DNA of 64,000 bases, taken from positions 219,916 through 283,915 of the forward strand of contig FJOG01000053.1 of NCBI GenBank assembly GCA_900073065.1, given 5' to 3'. Made by a program: the position numbers and the translations under genes. Below the pieces are notes generated by a model. It saw only the letters and a list, made by a program, of their open reading frames with translations. It made no database searches and was not told the DNA's origin. Below are positions 57,184 through 64,000 of the stretch, piece by piece (positions within the stretch are counted from its first letter, which is position 1; every line of letters begins with the position of its first letter). The stretch is from Phialocephala subalpina (Eukaryota; Ascomycota; Leotiomycetes; Helotiales; Mollisiaceae).

Positions 57184-60100
57184 TCACTGTCCAAGCTGGG
57201 TCTTGTCAATGAGCGGCGCAGCGAGCTGTAGGTAGCCCTCGAGCATAGTATATGGCGCAGGATCATCTCTGAGAGCTCCGGTCTCCTGTCCGACCTCCAT
57301 CGCGTTGTACAGAGGCCGGATTGGAGCGCCAGATGGAGCTGGCGCAGGATCGACATAAGGTTGCAGCCAATTCCACATTCTAAGAAAACATCAGTTCGGA
57401 ATAACGTCTGACCGTTGAAACCTACCCTTTGCCACCAGCTATAGGCAGGTTTATTGGAGGCAGTTTCTGTGTCTGAGTTTGATTTTCCGTGTTCTGCGTA
57501 TCTAGCCATGAGCTCGCTGTGAGTGGGTTTGAAGTATCGTAGGTCTTTCTGACGTCCTTGGTTACCAGCATGGGACCGATTGTGAAGAATGCGGCTGTCA
57601 AAGGTCAGCGTACTCTCTCACGAGATCAGTCTCTTACTCATGTTCCTCATGGCAGCCTCAAGAGTCCATCCCGGTAACTTCAAACTTTTCGTTGGTAAAA
57701 CAGCGCTGTAAAGATGAAATGGTGTATATGGATCAATGAGCAATGTCTTCACCATATATTTCTGCGCTTTAGTCTTTTGCAATCCTACCTTTGCATCAAC
57801 TGTTGTCGGATCGATGAAATATGGTGAAATTGTTGGGAAGTTGCTTGGAGTATTTGGGGGGTCGCCTGGCTGAATGTCAGCGCGAGGGTCGATGGTTTTC
57901 TCTTCTGACGTTTCTCCAGCATCGGTCTCAGGGTCGAAGTTGTACGTATATAATGGCCTGTACGTAGTCTTGCCGGTGCTATTCATCGTATTGTCATCTG
58001 TGTCCCAATAACATACAACACCATCGTATGGCCGATCGAACTGTGAGCGTTAGAAAAGCCACAAGACTAGGCTCAACGCTCAACTTACGTCGCCAATCTT
58101 GACATGAAAATTGTACTTCGACATCGTCTCTTCTTCACTAGGGTTGGGAAGTGCTCCTGTTGTCTGCTGGCTCTTCATTGGAGCCTCAGCTAACTCGAGA
58201 GACCAACCGACATTGACCAAAGCCAAAGGCTTGCCGACAATAGCATTGGCGTACGCTGAGTATTGTGATGGCGGAAACGGCATGTTCTCAATTGCCCCAT
58301 CGATTGTGTGCCACAAGGCGCGAAGGTATTGCTGCGCTTTCTTTGTTTGTTCCGGATCGTCGGGAGTTGCTGTGAGTTGATTGATCAGATCGATAAGCTG
58401 CTGCGTAACAAGTGATCCAGGGTCGGGCGGTGTAGCGAAAGGCTCCCATTGTAGTGATTTGATGGTTCCAGTTGGGCCGCCAAACTGGAGAGATGTAAAG
58501 AACAAGCCATCTCCTGTGAAGAACTGGAGTGCTGAGTCGGCGTAGTTGACGATGATCCCTTGCAAATCAGTCCTGAACTAGGGCTTATGGATCCACTTAC
58601 ATCCAAAAATTGGGTTGTCCCAGTCGTTACATTCCCTCCACGGTGGACTGTTCGAGTCTGTGCTCTTGGTTAGGAAGCTGGCGTTGATCCTCGCAGCTTG
58701 ATTGATTGCCGGTGTGATCTGAATGAAAGGGCTAAGGACCATGCCCGAAGTCGAAAGATCATCTGATATTGGGAAGACAGTATTTAGTGTGGTACCTTTT
58801 TGATCCAGGACGGTAGGGCATAGCTGATCTGCAAGACACGGATGTATATGGAAAGCAGGAATGGTTGGTGGAGTCGTTGGTTGTTGTGCAGGTAAGGGAC
58901 ATGCAATGGCTTGTCCAAATTTGTCTACGATCACCAGGCTCGTGAGGACTAGAGTGGTCAGTGAAGCCGAAGAGTGGCTTGATGACTCACCTAATTGTCC
59001 ATGCTGGACACCCTTGAATGGCTGATGACTGGCGCCAGAAAAGTCGACCATTGTTCCATAGGGGGTTTTAGCAGTCTGACTGTCCATGAGACCGATGATG
59101 TCCGTCATCACATCCGTGGTAAAACTCTGATCAATATTAAGACCAATGTCGACGGCAGCTGCAAGAGCTTGCGAAGCTTGTCCTGGAACTCTGACAACAG
59201 GTTGAACATGAGAACCCGTCGCTAGAGTCAGCAAACCGTCTGTAAACCCCATGAGGTCACCACTGATGAACTTAAGTGCTTCGACTTTCGTGACAAAAGC
59301 CTGGTGGAGATCAGCTTCGTTCTTGCTTCGAGCATTATACTCACATTCAACTTGTCAGGGTCCAACTTGCCATTTTTCACCATTTTTCCTGTCTTGGGGT
59401 CTTTGACTTCTTGTTGAAGAGAGTCTGGCACGTTCACGCCAGCCACATTAAGGACCTGTTTCACGATGGCAGACAATGCAAAACTTGGCTGTGGTAATAC
59501 CAAGATCCGTCCAGATACAGCTCGCACATCCTGGTCAGCCAACTTGGAGGGCTCGGACAACTGAGTTGGGTTGATATATCGTACTTGCTTTTGATTGTTA
59601 TTGCTCATGGGTGAACTTCCGAGGGCCACCGCCCAAGGATTAGGATCTTGAAGGTAGTCGACATTGTAGAATTGAGCTTCCCACTCCACAAAAATTGGGC
59701 AGAATGGTTGTCCTTGCCAGTTCTTAAAGCCTATGTCTACCTTCGGGCTAGCAGCAAATGCCTCGAGCAGAAGCTTGTTTATGGTCGACTTGATATCTCC
59801 TGAGACATTCTGTACTATGTTCAAATTACTCAGTATACCAGGAAGCAAAGCGGCCACGGGTGGCTTTTGGAGAACATTTGTTGATGGCTTGAAGTCACTA
59901 TCAAATCTGATTTGAAGACGGTCAAGGAAAGCAGCAGGCCATCCCGAGTCCAGGCCGGCAATAAGAAGTGATGGATCTGTCCTTTGTTGGAACGGATCGT
60001 TCGCTGATTTCTTCACCTGGATCAGTGGTGGCGTTCCAGCTGGTGCGGGTGCTATGATGTTGTTGATGCCGTTCTGAAGTGTTGTCGTTGTGTTATTCAG

Positions 60101-62044
60101 GGACTTGATGTAGCTGTCACTGTTCACGTACAACTTTTTGAAGTTGTCCGCATACATCTGCTTTCTCGACCCGTCCTTGTTTTCAACATCAGAGCAATAC
60201 TTGAAGAATTCGGCAAACAGTTGCCACCGACTGATATCGTACATTCGTTCCGTGATGTCAAGCTGTCGCTGAAGATCATTGAGGGTGTTGAGGTAGTCTA
60301 GCTCTGACATGTTCGTCTTTGAGTCCTTCTTCGTACTCGGTGCCTGTGGTGGTGAACTCTGGTCTTTTTTCCTGTCATAGTGCCAGGTGAAGCCGCCCAA
60401 CGTGGTCGTAAAGTTTTGAGCTTGTATTAAATCATGAGCCTTGATTCGTGAATCATAATCGTCTCCAGACGCATAGAGCAATTCAGCCATATCTAGAAGT
60501 GTTTTTGCAGTTTCGCTGCTTCTGGGCCCAAACAGGCTGGTTTCCATTTGCGTATCGTCGCGGTGAGCATGGAGGAAAGTCAGCACTGCATCAAGTGGAG
60601 TGGTACCAACAGCGATGGGCTCCATGCCGACTTCTGTAGTGCTGATCTTATTGCTGTCATCCATATCCGTAAACATCTCTGCGTACTTGTTCGCTGGTGT
60701 ATCGGGAGGATTGTTGGCATCGTAGAGCACACCGTATATAGCCCCATGCGAGAGAATCGGAGTCGAGTCCGTGCTGTCCAAAATTTTTGGATCTGTGACA
60801 CTAGGATCTAATTTGCAGAGGAAATCGCTAATTCGCTGACTGAATGCTCCCTGAATGCCGTTCTTTCCAAGAGGTCCGTCGTCAAGGGAACTGTGCCATC
60901 CAACCACAACGTAGTTGCAGAGAGCCTTGGTCAGGTACTTTCCCGGCGCGTACTCAAAATTGTCCTTGAGCGAAAAGACGTTCGGGTTGTGAATCGTGTA
61001 GTCTGCGAAAACAGGGTTCGAGGAATTCATGACACTGAGTTGAACGTGTTGTGCTTGTGCGTCGGCGGATGAGTCTACGTACGAGTCTGTCACCAGACTT
61101 TTGGATCGAAATCCGATATACTGCTCTGCCTGGCTGTGAAGAAGATTCTTGTCGGAAGGTGTGGAATTGTATACCACAAATGGCGTGACCTCGGTCTCCA
61201 GATCCTGTAACTCTTCAGCAACGACCGTTCACGGAGGAGTATCAGATACGATGACAATGCTACGAGGCCATCGAAGCGTTCTCAGAGACACCCATAGAGA
61301 TAAGGATGCTCCTTTTGAGGGAAGACTTACAATGTCTCCAGGAAGAGACTCAATCTTCCTGTTTCGGTCTGACTCTATAACCCAAGCGTCAAGCAACGGA
61401 GGAGTAGCATCCGTAGGCAGATACTGATCAGGATCCAGTGATCTCACGATCAGCCATCGATTGGGAACAAGACGGAAAGTTGGCTGCTGACCCACTGCAA
61501 TGTTCGTCTTGGACGGGTCGCTGGGATCATGGCGTACTGTCCCATCAGCAGCACTGGTTCCAGATCTATAACCCCTGGCCAGCGACCAGTGCAAGTAAAC
61601 CCCGAGACGAGACTGAATGAGTTCGGATCCGACGCCGGAGAACGTAGGCTCTGGGTCTTTCAGATCCAGTGTCTTAAGAACTGTGGAATAGGCACTTGAT
61701 ACACGAGGGTTCAGCACGGCAGGCCTGGATGAGTGAAGATCAACTGCTGGCAGCACGTCATGCTAGAGCCCGACGTTAGTGGATTCGCCTGAACATCATC
61801 CCCTTTGGCGACCTACTTGTATGACTGAATTATCCAGCCTGAGGGCAACATAGTCTGGTTGAGTAATGGGAGCGATCAAGACTGCTGGTCCTGTAGTCTC
61901 GCATACTGGCTGGCTTTATGAACGTCAAACCGAAGCCTTAAACAGGGACAAAAAGAGCATTAGACTCTTGATAATAACTTACTTGAGGATGAAGGCGTCG
62001 AGGTTGATAGGTATGCAAATATTCTCCAGTGTGGATGTGGACAT
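57184..62044 (-). CDS. Very large protein (1448 aa), ten exons, unknown function
   Basis: The exons on the minus strand are 61983-62044, 61817-61913, 61331-61762, 59345-61204, 58991-59300, 58601-58948, 58089-58558, 57638-58040, 57426-57594 and 57184-57379. All nine junctions keep frame, the introns are 47-126 nt, and the start ATG opens MSTSTLENICIPINLDAF. No signal peptide, membrane helix or repeat domain is seen. The N-terminal 200 residues contain RLGVYLHWSLARGY, RLVPNRWLIVRSL and DAWVIESD. These recall, from memory and without a search, the LHWALP and PNRWLVVR motifs of uncharacterised large bacterial proteins. The middle (residues 200-820) holds polar and helical parts including a coiled-coil-like stretch near 440-560. 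The C-terminal third has FHIHPCLADQLCP and WQGQPFCPIFVEWEA-like Trp-rich segments. It is probably a soluble structural or enzymatic protein; no catalytic motif can be named. The gene is alone on its island, with only the claudin-like gene nearby. Confidence 0.82.
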
Positions 62045-62911
62045 GGTCTTCACGACGACCTTGACAATTTTCCTTCAAAAGGGGTTCCTAAGAATCACAG
62101 TAGGTGAACTGTCGAACCTGGACATCAAAATTTCAATATTGCCGTCGATGGTCTTGGTAGGTTAGTCCTCTCGATGTCCCTTTTCAGGCTTGTGCGGAGC
62201 ATTCAGAAATAATAAACTTATGATCATAATAGTGGTGGTAAAACGTGTTTTTAGGGTAACTAATTAGGCCGTAAACTCTTCTATCCAACCAACAAAGAAA
62301 CATCAGCCCACCCCTCTCACTCTTCACATGCCAATTCCCTCAATCGACTTCGAGGCGCTCACAGAAAACTCCAATATAACCAAAGCACGACCCGACTAGA
62401 AGCTGACATGCATTTTTGTGATGCGATTAGACGCACAGCAGCATCACTTTTATTTGCCATGAATCGCATTCTGTCCAACGACGCACGTAGAGAGGCTTTA
62501 GGGTTGCTCCGCTCAGCTTAGCTGCAGACAGGCTGCAGACGGGCACGGCAAGACCCGTCAGCGAAATTTTCGGCTGCTGATCTGCTAGGTTCTAGCATTG
62601 GTAGTTATTTTGGGTATGGGTATGTTGATGGGTAGTCTGACGGAGGTGACTTGCAAATTTTTTATAGTTGTAACGCTTTTCAGGGATACCTAGCGGGTAA
62701 CCATCAAATATCTACCTCCCCTTCTTCCTTCCTCATCCCATTAAATATCTAGGCTCCTAACCCTTCAACCATCCTCACGAACTTAATACTGTCATATTAA
62801 ATTATGTCAGAGCCTCTCATTTGGTGAAAGCACTCTTCAGGCCATCCAGTCCTGAAATGGAACGCCTTATCACGCCATGGAACACATCTTGGATAGAGAC
62901 CATCCAAAAAT
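62045..62911. other. Intergenic, upstream of the large gene
   Basis: Non-coding on both strands by inspection, with mixed composition. It contains the presumed promoter of the 1448-aa gene and leads into TIR element copy B. Confidence 0.4.
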
Positions 62912-63074
62912 GGCGCACCATATTTTTTATAAACTATAAAGTAGTTTATAGAGATCATATAAATACTTCACTAATTTAATAATTTATTATGTTTATATTT
63001 AAGGCAAAAGATAGGGTTTAAATACACTATTCGCGAAAATTGGGCACTGTCTACTCTGGCCGCTATAGTGCGCC
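62912..63074. mobile_element. Non-autonomous TIR element, copy B (short, little mutated)
   Basis: The right arm GCACTGTCTACTCTGGCCGCTATAGTGCGC (about 63044-63073) is the inverted form of the left arm of copy A at 53099. About 120 bp of interior (from 62918) aligns with 53340-53461. The left end reads GGCGCACCATAT at about 62912, which looks like a shortened arm, so the copy has lost most of its inside. It keeps C/G where copy A has T/A. Confidence 0.55.
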
Positions 63075-63519
63075 GTCGAGGTGGAGGTGGAGGTGCGGCT
63101 GAGCTTTGGCTGGTGCAGGCAGCTGCGGGCGCCGTCGCTGGGCTGGCTGAATGCGGGGAATGGGGGGGCCTCAACCTCCTCCGCTTCTTTTTCCAGGAAA
63201 CTTTTGCCGAGGGCTGAAATTCCCTACAGTAGCAAACTCAGTCCAAACCTCGATCCGTACTGTACTATACTACTATATCTGCAAGGAATGTTGGACGACA
63301 TTCAGCCAGCTGTACGGACACCCGCACCGATGACAATCATGTGTACGAGTATCACGGCCAGAGAGACTCACTCGAGACAGCAAAAGGAGTTCTCGACGAC
63401 TGTACTCGTACCGTTTGTAGTGCCTTTCGACGTGCGCCCTTCGACTCCAAATATCAAGTACCACCTCCTGCTCAACTCTTGTCTCGGGAACTTCCAGGCC
63501 ATTGACATCTCGACCCGCC
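63075..63519. other. Upstream region of the claudin-like gene
   Basis: A GGTGGAGGTGGAGGTG run lies at about 63079-63093, directly after the TIR element. No supported gene; a long plus frame across this stretch has no known domain. Confidence 0.35.
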
Positions 63520-64000
63520 ATGCGCAAGAGAGCCACCTTCACCACGCTCTTCATCTTGGTCCTCTCCATCGTCTCCACGACTTTCGTCTTCCTGGCGTTG
63601 ACGTCCAAAGAATGGGCCATCCAAAAATACTATCTGAATTCCGAAGGAGAAATTGGCAATGGAGCCAACTGGACCAAACCAAGCTGCCACGCAAACCGAT
63701 CACCGTTTTACCGCTGTGAAGTGCCTGACCTCAACACAGACACCAACACATGTCCAGACCCATCATGCAAGTGGTACAGAGCGTACGGCAAAGGCGCGAC
63801 AAGCTGTATCCTCGCCTCGGAATCGCACAATCAACCCGACAGTCCCAATGTCGGAGGCGAGCAAGAATGCCAAGAAGGTCAGTACTGCAGTTTCCTTTGC
63901 TCCAAGACAATGACCTGACTCGACCTTTCTCAAAGTCCATTGGAGCGGCAACCTCCAAATCGCCGCCTGCGTCTTCATCACCATCGGCTTGATCCTCCTC
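63520..64000 (+). CDS. Claudin/SUR7-like small membrane protein, partial
   Basis: Exon 1 is 63520-63877, and exon 2 starts at 63936 after a GTCAGT...CAAAG intron (phase 1); the gene runs off the window. The product begins MRKRATFTTLFILVLSIVSTTFVFLAL, a first membrane helix. A large Cys- and Trp-containing extracellular loop follows (residues 28-120, with at least six Cys), then the start of a second helix (IAACVFITIGLILL). The layout of one helix, a large Cys-bearing loop and further helices is that of four-pass claudin/PMP22/SUR7-type proteins of the fungal plasma membrane. I do not know the closest relative. The start was set at the first ATG after the TIR element, because upstream Met codons lie in another frame. 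Confidence 0.6.

Noticed and set aside
63081..63719. Long plus frame (212 codons) overlapping the claudin-like gene
   Set aside because: It is in a different frame from the membrane-helix product, starts inside the TIR flank and has no domain.
1..64000. CRISPR arrays, rRNA, operons or riboswitches
   Set aside because: No regularly spaced identical repeats or rRNA-like sequence were seen, and the sequence is eukaryotic nuclear DNA, where operons and CRISPR are not expected.

Overview
The window is nuclear DNA from a filamentous ascomycete (Pezizomycotina; a leotiomycete-type fungus would fit, but I cannot place it further). The reasons are short GT-AG introns of about 45-80 nt in almost every gene, Zn(II)2Cys6 regulators, RTA1-like, GPR1/FUN34/YaaH and Dal5-like membrane proteins, and a genome split into gene islands and extremely AT-rich, repeat-derived blocks that look like products of repeat-induced point mutation (RIP). 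All exon boundaries below were worked out by hand from splice motifs and reading-frame phase; none has transcript support.

Layout. AT-rich blocks lie at about 1-345, 2990-4255, 7950-8935, 13.6-16.2 kb (with a 72-base N gap), 27.2-28.5, 41.5-43.6 and 53.9-55.1 kb. Between them are these islands. 1.1-2.5 kb: a small membrane protein and a repeat fragment. 4.4-7.8 kb: a 410-aa orphan and an RTA1-like gene. 10-13.6 kb: a second RTA1-like gene and a zinc-cluster factor. 16.3-27 kb: a type B carboxylesterase divergent from a zinc-cluster factor, a LINE relic, a degenerate 25-bp tandem repeat, an MFS sugar transporter and a third zinc-cluster factor. 28.6-40.7 kb: a catabolic cluster. 44-53 kb: a Dal5-like transporter, a truncated alcohol dehydrogenase, an aldehyde dehydrogenase pseudogene carrying a pogo/Fot1-type transposon, and an SDR. 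55-64 kb: a quinone-reductase pseudogene, a 1448-aa ten-exon protein of unknown function, and the start of a claudin/SUR7-like gene.

The 28.6-40.7 kb cluster reads as a pathway from an aromatic alcohol to ring opening: zinc aryl-alcohol dehydrogenase (alcohol to aldehyde), salicylaldehyde-type aldehyde dehydrogenase (to acid), salicylate-hydroxylase-type FAD monooxygenase (to catechol), and intradiol dioxygenase (to cis,cis-muconate). A family III CoA-transferase and an acetate/GPR1-type transporter sit among them. This suggests catabolism of salicyl alcohol, salicylaldehyde or salicylate, which are plant-derived compounds. No muconate cycloisomerase or later beta-ketoadipate gene is visible in the window.

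Mobile-element history is well preserved: a DNA transposon with TA target duplication sitting inside a codon context that can be traced on both sides, nested inverted-repeat elements at 38-39 kb, a related repeat at 2.4 kb, a two-copy TIR element at 53 and 63 kb, and a 118-bp solo-LTR-like element with a 5-bp target duplication at 43 kb.
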